Shown here: positions 21,192 to 32,875 of the stretch, piece by piece
Numbering within the stretch: the first letter of the stretch is position 1
Layout of the letters: each line of letters opens with the position of its first letter
Assembly (NCBI GenBank): GCA_963277665.1
Contig: OY728143.1
Span: 1,118,912,110 to 1,118,976,109 of the forward strand
Source of the DNA: Viscum album
Taxonomy: Eukaryota > Streptophyta > Magnoliopsida > Santalales > Viscaceae
DNA: 64,000 nt
Reading direction: 5' to 3'
Notes under the pieces: model-generated
What the model was told of the DNA's origin: nothing
Databases searched by the model: none
Seen by the model: only the letters and a program-made list of their open reading frames with translations
Made by a program: the position numbers and the translations under genes

Positions 21192-23873
21192 TGTAATGAC
21201 CCAAAATTTTGAATAATATTTGTTTCCACAATTTGTGTGTTATTCTATTTTATACTCAATAAAAATATATCCTTTAATTAATGATGTGAGTATAATTAAA
21301 ATTATACTATTGGGTTTCAACTTTTATATGGTTTTTGGTCAATATGAACATTGGAAACAATACACCTAACATTAGGATTATTGTTTATAATTACAAATGA
21401 TCATGGCTAGTTAGTATAGAATGAATAGTCAATGGCCTAATCCAGTATACTTGGTCCCTACAAATCCTATATTTTGGATATTCCAAAGGAGATACCATCA
21501 CTAGGCTTTACTCTAGACCAATCCCAAGTCGAACTCCAACACGTAAAGGTTGAACGGAATCTCATACAGGATAAGTTCAAGTTGATAAAAATCACCACTC
21601 GTGAAATGTTGCATGAGCTGCCCTAAGATTCTATAATCATTTCACACCTTACGCTTAGGAGTTATACATGTGTTGTAAGGGGATATGTAATGAGGCCTTA
21701 GCTACATTGTGTAATCATTTTTTGTAAATAATATTTTTATTTCTTTTTATGGAAAAATTTCTGAATTTGAAATGTTAAAAAAAATATAGGATGAATTTAT
21801 AGAAGTATTATATTATTGGTTAATTATGGAAAAAAGGTATTTTTAATTTTTTTGTATAATTTAAATAATTATCAATGCTAAATACTTTTAAAAAATGGTC
21901 TTCTACAATTTTGATCAGTATGGAATTTATAATCTAATAGGATGAACATAATTTTTGGGGAATAGTAAATTATGAATAGTAATATTTCCTTTATGAATTG
22001 GAACGTTTCCAGGGAAATGTTAACCTCACTTAAATAAGTATAATTATAATTTTGGCATCTTTAATGGAAATGTAATATAATTACGTATGTAAGTAACTAT
22101 CTTAGAAAATATTAGTAAAGTATTTGCATTTTTTCATGTAAATAGTGTTTTTATTTAAAAATTAAATATCTCATTATTATAAAATTATTATTATAAAATG
22201 GGGTTCATTTTTGAATTATGAGCATAGATATTAGTATATTAAAAATAATGAGATTTTTATAATTTTTTTTCTTTTTCGGTGAATAGTTAAAATTCAATTA
22301 TCAGTTTTGGTGTTTTTAATGACATTAGTAATGATTTAATCATGATGAAATAATTATGGTCGACTAGTGTACAGTAATATATGTTATGAGGTGTCCCAAG
22401 TGGCCAATACCATGGGTATATACCATGGTAAATTCCTTGGTTTTGCAAATACCACTAAGGAGGTATCCTTTGGAAGGTAATAAAATATTCCCCCACTTTT
22501 TCAATAAATGCCAAACCCATTAATTAATTTAATTAATTCCTAATTCCACCTTAATGATGATCTAGTCTTTTTTCGCTCAAGGAGTCCTCCCAAGGTTACC
22601 TAAATCCACCCATGGTCCCAACCTAAGCGTTTTTAAGTTACTATTCAAGGTAAGGGAACCTTTCACCCACCTATTTAAATCAGCAGTTCTTTTATGATTA
22701 TGTCTTAGAATTTCCACTATCATATGTTGGGGTATGATATTATGTATCCCTATTACATTAATTTGTATTGCCTTATTATTTTTTACCCTTTTTTCTGTCA
22801 TAAACTGATTTTCTAATTTTTTAAGTGACATCATTAGGCTACCAAATTTTCGTAAAAGAAATCTCATCTTCTCTTTACTTCCATGTTTTCTTTTCATATG
22901 GTATATCATTAAAATATCAATACCATATTCTAATCTCCATTTTATTATGTCCTTATATAGTAGTATGACTCTCTTATGAATGTGTGTCCTTTTTCCCCTC
23001 ACTTTTTAATATTTTCTAAAACCTTGTTATATAGTCGTTATGCTGCAGAAGTTTGGTCTCAAAATATCTCTCTGTTTCTCATGAAATTTCATTATTTTAT
23101 ATATGTCAATACCAAACCCTATTTCATTTCCAAGAGTATTCATCATGAAATAAAATTGGTATATCTAATTCTGGAATTTACATACATATAACCCTCACTC
23201 CCTTTCCATGGATTATAAATGACATATTGATCTTGTTTTTGAGCACTTATTAAAACATTGAAATTTTGATATGAAACCCATTTATTTTATTATATTTTCG
23301 TTATTTATGAAATGTTTGATTATGAACTATGTAAATCAGATGAGGATAAATACATATTAAGGGTGCATCTTGATAGATATCCAATGCATTGGGTAATGAA
23401 TTTAATCACTAGAGATGAAAAGTTTTTATGTTACTTTGGTGAATATCCTTGGTAGTTTTTATAAAACCTTGGGGATGGACCATGGTTATATGTTTAGGAA
23501 TTTATAAATTAAGTATTGGATCGAATTTTAAATATTATTATTCAAGTTTTTATTTATATTTTTGTCCTCTTTATCATTCATTATAATATCGCTCGTGTTC
23601 TTATTAATATCGCTCAAGTTCACATGTAAACTAATTCACTTGTTTTCCTAACTGGGCATTATTCTCACCATATCTTTTGATGTATGTCTCTAGGTTATGA
23701 TATTTTGTAATTTTACTTAGGATGAACATAATAAGAATCCTTACAAGTGGATTTGAATAATTTTTTACGTTTTCATTTTTTATGTTCTGGATTTTCAAGA
23801 CACTGGAATTTAAAGATCCTATATTTGTAAAATGTAATGAAAAGTGATGTATTAAAAAGGAGGGATGTTTTAA
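21192..23873 (+). mobile_element. Solo LTR D, an old Ty3/gypsy-type LTR nested in repeat L
   Basis: It begins TGTAATGACCC, like the TGTAACACCCC start of LTRs A and C, and interrupts repeat L: copies 1 and 3 run through the site without it. Internal landmarks match the LTRs of A and C in order. They are ATGAATAGT motifs near 21974, CAAGGTAAGGGAAC at 22646-22659, CTGGGCATTATTCTCACC near 23652 and an acceptor-like TCTCTAG at 23687-23693. There is no primer site, gag or pol, so only the LTR remains. The right end, near GATGTTTTAA (23864-23873), is approximate and no target duplication survives. A 141-codon minus-strand frame inside (22577-23002) is not credible. Confidence 0.65.
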
Positions 23874-25300
23874 ATTGTTCATTCTCCAACAAAGTTGTAA
23901 TTTTTTGACAATGTTTATATTTAATAAGGTGGGTGATTATTTTTAAAACCTTGGGAATACAAATATTATATTTATGTAATATTCTTAAATTCTTTCCTAT
24001 GACTTTAGAAATATATATATTTTTTGTAGTTGGATTGAATTGGTTTCAATATAGAATTTGATATCGACTTGTAAGTATCATATTATAGTTTCAGCTAACT
24101 ATTCCCCAGTGGATCTTTTATAAATAAATCTGTTAAAAGAATTAATATAGAGGTTGTCATTTTGTAAAGGTTGTCTGGAACATCTTTCATTTTTGAAACA
24201 AGATTGTGATATTTTTATGGATTGTTTTATAAAATGAAGGGTGTTTATTTTTATCATTATTAAATGGTTTTGGGACTGTTATCTCTTATAGAGATATTAA
24301 ATGTTTTATAAAGGGGATTTTTTTTTTTGATTGTGTGTGAAATACTGATTTATTTATAAAATAAATGGATATTTTATTTTAATAATTGACATTTTTGAAA
24401 TTGGTTAGGTTCCCAAATGGGATTTCATGTGTAGTTTGATAAAAAAAATTTAAGGAAACATAAAATGTTTTTTCAAATGGTGTGAAAATGGATTAAATTC
24501 TCATATATTTTTGTGAAGGCATAGTAAGAAACAAAAATGATTTTTATTTATAAATGTGTGAGCTATAAATTGATCCTAGTGTGTATATTATTATTTATAT
24601 TATTTCATGTACCAATTGTGGCTTTTGAGTCATCTGGATAATGTTACATATTTTTTTATCTAGTTGAGAAATTATTAAATATGGATGTAGAGAGGGGTTG
24701 TTTCCTGGGAGGGTCTAATATATTCAGTGAGTTTTAATTTCAAAATAATTGAAATTTTATGGGTGACTAGGGGTCACCAATGGAGATGTTATAGTCTTTT
24801 AGGTTCAATTTCCTTTATTTATTTATTTTGGGTTACATTACTGACCATTCATTATAGGATTTTCTCATGTACCTAATTTATCTTTGAATTTATTTCTCTT
24901 ATATAGTTATCCTTGATCTTATTTTCATTTTTCAAATTTTATTGCTTGTTTAATATTTTATTCTTATTAATTTTATTTTTCTATATGAGGGAAACACAAT
25001 TTATAATGCATGTAATAAGATAACCAGGAACAAGTAGTCATACCATGGGTAATGGGAATTTCTTTCGGGCCAATGATGGGTTGGGTAAGGTTCCAGTATA
25101 AATGGATGTCCCATGCATGTTCTTTTCAAATGGTATCAAATCCTAGTTTTTTCATAGAGGCCAAGGTTATAGATTTACCACCTTTTATTCGGGATTTTTT
25201 TGGAAGAATTGAGTTAGGATATTCATCATAACTCAAAAGGCTGGTCTTGAGTTGGTTCTTGATTAGCACCCTTCATGATAGTTATTATAATTCCATGGGT
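23874..25300. repeat. Old dispersed repeat L, copy 2, second part
   Basis: The L alignment resumes with TTCATTCTCC, also present in copy 3 near 59391. It matches copy 1 at 24340-24440 (2960-3040), 24800-24900 (4420-4515) and 25015-25115 (4660-4760). About 1.1 kb present in copy 1 (roughly 3360-4430) is missing at about 24765. Confidence 0.5.
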
Positions 25301-26374
25301 AGTGGGATTTCAATTTAAAATTAGGGATTTTATTAGATTTACCATTACAGGTGCATTGATCCTAATGGAATGGTGTCAGTTTTTTACAATTTATTTTGGT
25401 TTCTGTGGATTAGAACTGTAATTGTATTGGTGTAATGAGGTTGATTTTCATGTCTTGATAAACCATGATGATAAAAAACACTTGACCATTATCCATTACA
25501 GAAATTATTAGATTATAGGCCTATATATTATCAAACCATGTGTTAAATACAAAAATATTTATTCATATTTGACTTATTATTTAGACTGATCTAGGGAATT
25601 TCATGTAGCAAGACATGAATTAAGTGTGTCATATGATATGTTAATAATTTGGATTGTTTTTTTATGATTTGTATTGTGAATCATTTTTTGGTGTTATTGT
25701 CATGAAAATTGGAATTTATCAAAAAGGATGGATTTTATAAAGAAAAAATTCGAATTAAATGGACTATTAGGGAATGATTATAAATGGGTTTAGATTTTGG
25801 ATAAATTTTTTTCCTTTTAAATTATTCCTTTGAGGTAATTGATTAATGATAATTGATTTGGGAGAATTTTTTTGGGAATGAATTTATCTGAATTGGTATA
25901 TTTTGTTATTGAATTTGAAAAATATATTACTATAGAAAATGGTTGATGGTTTATGTGAAATTAATTTTCAATCTGATTGGGTTTGTTTTGAAATTGATTG
26001 TTTTTATATAATATCAATATAGTGGTGAAATATTCTATATGTTCAAATTGATTTATGTTTTTTGGAATGTTTTTAATATTAGCATTTTAGAAACTCAAGA
26101 ATATTTTATAGTTTGAAAATGAATTGATAGATTTTAATTTCGACAGAATTGTTTTTAGAATTCAATAAGGTAATTGGTATTTTAAATAAATTGGATTTAT
26201 TTTAAATGGTGTAGGGATTTTGGAAGAACACGTGTTCTTGGAAAATGGGGTTTTAATTTTTTGTAATGTGATGGTTATAAAAAAGAATGGTTTTTGGCAT
26301 ATGGCATGCGCTAATTGATTTTTTAGAATATTTCTCTCCATGTAGGTTGGGGTCATCCATTTTTTATAAGAATA
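25301..26374. repeat. Noncoding stretch with block homologous to 8400-9070
   Basis: From about 25580 the sequence follows the order of 8400-9070, sharing motifs such as GTGTGTC-ATGATATGTTAATAAT and a later TTTCAATCTGAT segment. No gene is visible. Frame 26162-26419 on the minus strand is low complexity. Confidence 0.45.
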
Positions 26375-26376
26375 AT

Positions 26377-26409
26377 TAATATATATATATATGTGTGTGT
26401 GTGTGTGTT
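26377..26409. repeat. (TA)n(TG)n microsatellite
   Basis: A TA run followed by a TG run, a simple sequence repeat at the edge of block Y. A TA-rich run also precedes the second Y block near 55990. Confidence 0.85.
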
Positions 26410-27960
26410 TTGGATACATTTATTTAAGACTTATTCGTGATTTATTCTTTAATTCATTGGGTTTTGATGGTTTCTCGGGAAATATGGGTCCTATTATTGA
26501 AGGAGGTGCTCCTATGATTTTATAAATTTCAAACATTACATGTTGTGTACCCTATTAAGAATCAATATTTTTTGGGCATAGTACCGAAACATACAAAAAC
26601 CAAATCCCTGGAAATAGTAAAAGGTGTGAATCATAGAGGATAAATAAATACATGGAGTTAATGCATTACAATATGTTTAGGTTTCAATGTCTGAACCTTC
26701 TGAAAGATAAATCCCATGAAATCCATGACATGCATGATTTATAGTGATTTTTTAGGACGTAATTACACGATGTGTATTTCCATTACATGTCATGAAACAT
26801 TTGATGAAAAAATAATTTAAAGAAGCCTCATGATGTGAATCATTTTCACAACACGATGTAATGATATTTTTTATCTCCTTCACTTTATAATGAACTATTT
26901 ATAGAAATACATTCTTACTTTCTTAATTAATTTCTTCCTCTACCCTCTCTAGACCTTGTATTATTTTATTATTTTTTATTCCATTAATATTGTATGTCAT
27001 TGCAATGACATGTGAAATTCACATTCTTGGTAGTATTTATATATTTAATTAAAATTTATGTGTGAAGTTTAACTATGACTTTAATATTAAATATTGGTGA
27101 GCCTTTATTCTTCCATCAATCAAGTAATTGTGTTGATTTATTTTAGTTGTCTTTAACCATGGATTACACTAATATGAATTTTTTAATCCGTATATCAATT
27201 TTTTTTTTCAATTTTTCTTTTATCTATTACAATTGTAATCGTGTGCGGATAATCCTTATATGGTTAGGGGTCTAGATTATGGGTGTCTTATCCATAATTA
27301 ATCCCTATATCAAAACATAAGTAACCCATTATCTAGTAATTTTGTTACGAATTATTGTTAAAAATATTGTTTTTCAAAATCGTGATTTGGGTAATTTCGA
27401 GAGATATACCCTAGCCTAATTGGATTAGATTTTCCTAAGAGGAATAGGTCTTGAAGCATTCCTTTGGAGAAAATATTTATGCACATGGTTTGTTGGATAC
27501 CTCAAGACATAAGAGAAGTTTCAATCTTAGGTAAATTAAATAAGATTTTAAAAACTTATTAGTGACCTATACACTAATAAGATGCCTAATCCATGTGATT
27601 ATCCAAATCTGGATCTCATAATACATTTTCCTATGAAATGAAATTTACCTTGAACCCTTTTCTATCTATATGTTTTAATCCAAATATTTGTAATACTTAG
27701 AAAAAAAAATCTAGGAAATTCATATCAGAAATACATCTGTAAAGTTATTATTATTAGGTTGTATACTTTTCAGCTTGTCTCTATGCGTTTGACCCCCTGA
27801 TTCTACTGTGATATGCCTTTGTAGCTAGTGACGTTCTGGATTTATAAATACCTAATATTATCTACACCTATGAGGAATCAAAAAACTAAGAGTTTCAGTC
27901 ATAGTATGGTTATGCTTCCACAGAATAGTTGTTTCATCGTCACAGTTGACTTCATTGAGA
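26410..27960. repeat. Repeat block Y, copy 1
   Basis: Noncoding block with an ordered counterpart at 56000-57560. Shared landmarks are 26455-26590 / 56055-56190, 26930-26960 / 56525-56560, 27240-27350 / 56850-56965 and 27835-27910 / 57440-57540. It could be the LTR end or untranslated leader of an Athila/Tat-type element whose pol lies at 32876-35560, but no primer site was recognised. Confidence 0.45.
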
Positions 27961-29229
27961 TCCTAGGATTACATCACACCCACAATTTATATTTCCCCAT
28001 CATTTTTACAATTTTCACACACTACTAGAACAAGTATCCAATTTTTCAGCTTCTGTATCCTCTTGGGACATATGAATCATTAACGAATCCTTAATGGTAG
28101 AGATCTATTTTATTTCAACCGTAAGATCATAAAATACATGTCTATATTCTGTTTTTATATTATAGAGGATCTCATTAAACTTATACTACCTAATCATCAA
28201 AATCTTCTATATGAACCACCTGAACATTTGGGAGAGTGACAAGTGCAGCAGGAGCACACCATTATTGACAACAAATATTCATCTATTAGTGGTAACACAC
28301 GCAATATCATTCCTATTCTTATCTGATTACATAATTTTTATGTTAAACATGTAATAATTCAAATGATCTAGAACTAGGTACAATTCAATGGATTATTGAG
28401 TGAATATCCACATGAGAATATTTCATGCTTCAAAGATGTTTGCATCACCATTTAATGTAAAAGTATAATGTTTGACATGATCAGACATAGATTTCGTCCA
28501 TTATCCTTACATAACATAACCTAGTATTGTATCAAAATACAAGCTCTGTAGTCCATTATATCTTGGGATGATTCATTAAAATAATTGTAGAAAAATAATT
28601 AAAACCTATATGAAACTGGAATCTCTAAAATGGATTCGGTATCTTTTCATAGGTAGATAGAATATCAGGTTTGGAAGTGTGGGATCTCTTCAAAGTGATG
28701 ACTGAAAAATTCCCACATCATGGACTCATTGTGTGGCTACAAATTCAGACCTTATACCAAGGACTTCAACCGATTACATGTGATGTAGTGAAAATAATTT
28801 TTAATCGTGGACTCATGCTAAAGACACCCAACGTTAGAAGATAACTTTCAGATTAAATATAACATAATGTCAATCTATGTAAGAGTTATCAAGGATCGCC
28901 TTGATATAGAATTCACCAAGTGGGAGAGTTTAATATACATAATTTTATAAAGATAATAAAAATGTTATTTTTGATAAATTGTATGTTACATATGAGTAAA
29001 AGATGATTTATCAATGAAAATAACATAATAAAAGTGTTAATGGATTTGTATAATTGTAAAATCTTAGTTAACACATTAGAATGTTCAATCAAATATTTTT
29101 AGAGTCATACAGTGAGTTAGTTTGAGATCCTGATGATCATAATTCCTCGGTGTAGAAATAAAAATATTAAGTATATTATATTATTCACACGTGATTTATT
29201 CAAACTAATTGAATAAATCAAAAATGTTG
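27961..29229. other. Noncoding stretch, nothing recognised
   Basis: A+T rich with short open frames only. If Y copy 1 is the leader of the Athila/Tat-type element, its gag would be expected here, but I cannot recognise a gag or zinc-knuckle motif in any frame. Confidence 0.4.
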
Positions 29230-29730
29230 ATTCATATGTGATTTATGAGAACATAACTGGGTTTGTGATGTGGTGTTTACCCAAGGAGGGGTATAACATT
29301 TTCAATCATCGATACGTTTGGATGAATCACTCACAATTATAATTTATCTAATATTTTTTTATATTATTTTTTTAAAATAATTTAATATCTCCCAATCGGT
29401 GAATCATATGATAAATTTTAGACTACTACTAGGTTTTGAACATGGGGTTTACACTAGATAGAGTTTAAATTTTATATGCATCAGGTTTTTATAAATATTG
29501 CATGTGATAAAACAATTTTTTATTTAATGAAATTATTATTCAACATTTTGAATAATAAATATGTAATACCACTCAAACAGTTTATTGCATGAGAAATATG
29601 AGACCACCATTAGGTCTGGAATAAAGGTTCTACCCTAGCTGGGGTATAAAATCTGTCAGCATCAGATGTTTGGTCTAAATGCATAAGAAGATTACTTATT
29701 TTCTATATAAATATTTTGGGGGTTGTTAAT
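29230..29730. repeat. Decayed tandem repeat, about 175-bp unit, three units
   Basis: A motif with a GGTTT-GAACATGGGGTTTAC-like core and a following GCATCAG-like segment recurs near 29259, 29425 and 29604, so units are about 165-180 bases. The shared order is an ACCACCATTAGGT-like start, a TTTACCC or CTACCCTAG core, GGGGTATAA, then CATCAGGTTT. Units are strongly diverged. The length is in the range of plant satellites, but a local duplication is equally possible. Confidence 0.45.
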
Positions 29731-30049
29731 ATATTAATAATGATAATATTTTTTTAATATATTTTCATTAATATTTGTGTTCATGAAATTAAAATTGATT
29801 ATTCACTTGTATTTTAATTTACTTAATTGATGAACAATGTTTCTACATGGGTGGATACTTATTTTGATGATAGGAAAAACATTATTAAATTATCCCACAT
29901 AAATGAATTTTTGTGTTAATTTATTAAAATCATTGTTTTAACAAATGATTTAATTGAACTATTCATTGTGATAATTATGACATAGACTTAATAATAATAA
30001 ATAAATGTTAGTGTTATTATTATTATTTTTAATTTAGGAAAATAAATTT

Positions 30050-30220
30050 GGATTATATATATATTTATTAAATATAAATGTTTGGGTGTATGTATATATA
30101 TGTCAGTATATATATGTTTGTGTGAATATATATTTATATATATATATATATATATCTATGTGTGTGTGTACGTGTTATTTATGGTTATATATATGATTTT
30201 ATGTGTGTGTGTGTATTAAT
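30050..30220. repeat. TA/TG-rich simple repeat cluster
   Basis: Several runs of TA and TG dinucleotides (for example 30130-30155 and 30159-30170) within about 170 bases. Low-complexity sequence, noncoding. Confidence 0.8.
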
Positions 30221-32875
30221 TATTTTTCAATATATATTTATATTTAGGGATAGATTATATATAATAAATGGTTTAATGTGTTTGAAATGGTGATTTATAA
30301 AAAAAAAATTGAATTTGGTTAAAATGGAATGATGCATGGTTTAATATGAGATAGAATCAAATAAATAATTTTGGTATAGATTGAATAAACAATTAATGAT
30401 GATAAAAAATGAATAATTAATAAAACGAGAATATATTAAGGGAATAGGGGGAACTTCATGATTGTGAGGAATCCCCTCTCACATTTTTCTTCACTCACGC
30501 CCTCCCTCCTATCCCTCTCTCAAATTATTCATCATATTTTATTTTTATTATTTTTAATTAGCTTCAATACTAGATATATCATTAAATATTTACTTGATTG
30601 ACACACTTTCAGTTCTGTTATTTTCATCGCAATGAGTATAAATTAACTCATAATCTTGTTTTTTAATGTATAAAGGTAATTTTTTCAGATTTAATTTAAT
30701 CATTAAATTATCAAAGATAGAGATAATTATAAATAATGTTCAAGTCGGGATGATTCAATGATTTTATTTTCCATTCGATCATATTATGATATGGTGTGAT
30801 CATGGATTGGGTGACAAAAAACTTTGTAAACCTCAAAATCATCAGTGAGGTAGTAATTTCCTTACCTCTTGGTCTCTCGTTGACACATATTTCCATATTT
30901 GATTATTTGTTTTGATTTTTGTTATTTTGCTAAATTATGATCACATGGGGGTGTGGGTTTATCCCATGAGTCCAATTGTGATTTTATAAGTACTATTAAT
31001 ACAGTTCTTTCCAGGTTTCATTGTTAATGCATGATTCTATTTTTACTAATTTATTTTATCATGGTGATATTTCTGCAGTATGCTTGTTGTTGTATTATAT
31101 ACCATGTATGAATTAATATTTATTTAGAGGTATCATTCTATGTGGTACAAATAGGATGATTGTAATTATATATATTACATTAATCAAAACCAAAAATTTC
31201 AAGAACCCCAACAATAACAGTTATTCTGTTATAAACATAAACTGTTTGAATGGATATATCAAACCAATAGAGGTTATTTATAATAGATATGTGGTCAATA
31301 TATATCCTAGAATTAGGGACCGTCTGAGTACCCACCTCGAAATTATATTCCAAAACCTCAATGACCATTCCCTTCTAGAGCCCATCAATTGCCACCCATT
31401 CAGCAACAATAATTTAAGTACGATCTACCAAGGAAACCACAAATAGGACCACCTCTATAGTGAAATCATTAAATTCATCTCACCAAATTTGTTAAAAAGG
31501 TGGATCCAAGAATTAGTACCCTTAAAATAAGATGTATAATCAATGGTATTCCCTTAATAATGTTGAACACAATTGGATCATATCTAAAAAACTCTATCAG
31601 ACCGACCACTAGGTACATTTCATCTTGACATGTTTACAAATAAAATTGAGAAGGATAAGGTTATGGTCTAGAGAAATTTAAATAACCAAAAAAATACATC
31701 ATCCATATATAGGATTGACAAATAATGTACATGCTCTTGAGAAATGTGGGGGAATAATTAAAAAATATAGAACTGATAGAACAAAAAATGCTAAACATGA
31801 AATAAATCCGGCATCATAGCTAACTGAAGATGCTTTTATAAAAAAGTATCCTAGAAAATATATGTGTAAAAACCACATTATTATCTCATTATTCCTTTTC
31901 CATAGTAAATAAGACAACTAATTATTTATGGGAAATAAAATTTTTTTCTAAAAATGTTTATGAAATTACTCATAATCAACAAATTTTTCAAGGTTATATA
32001 TCAAATGGTTTTTTATAAAAAACAATTAAATGTAATACTCTATAATAAAATAAAAATAGAAGACCCAATATTAATATAGAAAAATAAATATTGCTACGCA
32101 TTTGTTTAGAATAAGAACTCCTAAAGATGTAATACCCAATAAGCATCTTGATTTCATGCACTATCAAAACATGAAAATTCATAACTACCTTACTCAAACA
32201 TAGAATAAGTATTAGTCCCATTCGTCTGAGTGTATTATAAATTTAATGGATTTATGATTTGAAATTGATAACTGTTTTTATCCATGTGGCTATCTGACTA
32301 GTATAGTAACCTCTAGGACTTCTCATGGATGATTTTTTCAAGGTTGGAAAATACATTTTTCCGGGTGATTTAATTATCTCAGATATAAAGAAATAAAGAG
32401 ATGGAACCAACATCCAAGAGATTCCATTTTTTACTACTAGAAATCAATAGATTCATGTGAAAGAGGAATTATTTTTTTATAATTAGTGGAGAAAAAAGAA
32501 GTGTTCGATTTAGTGAAAGAGACTAGGAAAAGTGGTGATAAATTTCAATATCAAGCCATATTTATGATAAATGAGAAAGATGATTACATGAACATTGAGT
32601 ATGGTAGAGACAAAATGTCTCCATATGAATATATGTTTAGTGATTATAAGGATATAAATTATATTGAACCTCCAATAATGGATACTATTCTACCATTCAT
32701 ACACTTAGTGATCAATCCACCAATATTAGTATTGATTCATCTACAAAAAACAATAAATTAATTGTATTTAGAAAATATAGCTTATCTTATGGATTTCTTT
32801 ATTCAAAAATAATTAGGATCATTAATAAAAACTTATTAATGTCCTGAAAAGGCATTAAAACAAGTTTTTTAGGGG
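30221..32875. other. Noncoding stretch upstream of the Athila/Tat-type pol, unassigned frames
   Basis: No gene is firmly supported. A C/T-rich tract at 30470-30525 resembles the tracts in block Y (26930; 56530). Two plus-strand frames, 31156-31446 (96 codons) and 32486-32761 (91 codons), are on the same strand as the pol remnant and could be worn parts of its gag-protease region. They show no zinc knuckle or DSG/DTG protease motif. Minus-strand frames at 31699-31917 and 31994-32221 look like shadows. Confidence 0.35.

Noticed and set aside
22577..23002. 141-codon minus-strand frame, the second longest non-transposon frame
   Set aside because: It lies inside solo LTR D, is lysine-rich low-complexity sequence and overlaps the conserved donor region. 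No family resemblance.
29230..29730. CRISPR-like array
   Set aside because: The units are long, diverged and without constant short repeats separated by unique spacers, and the context is a plant genome.
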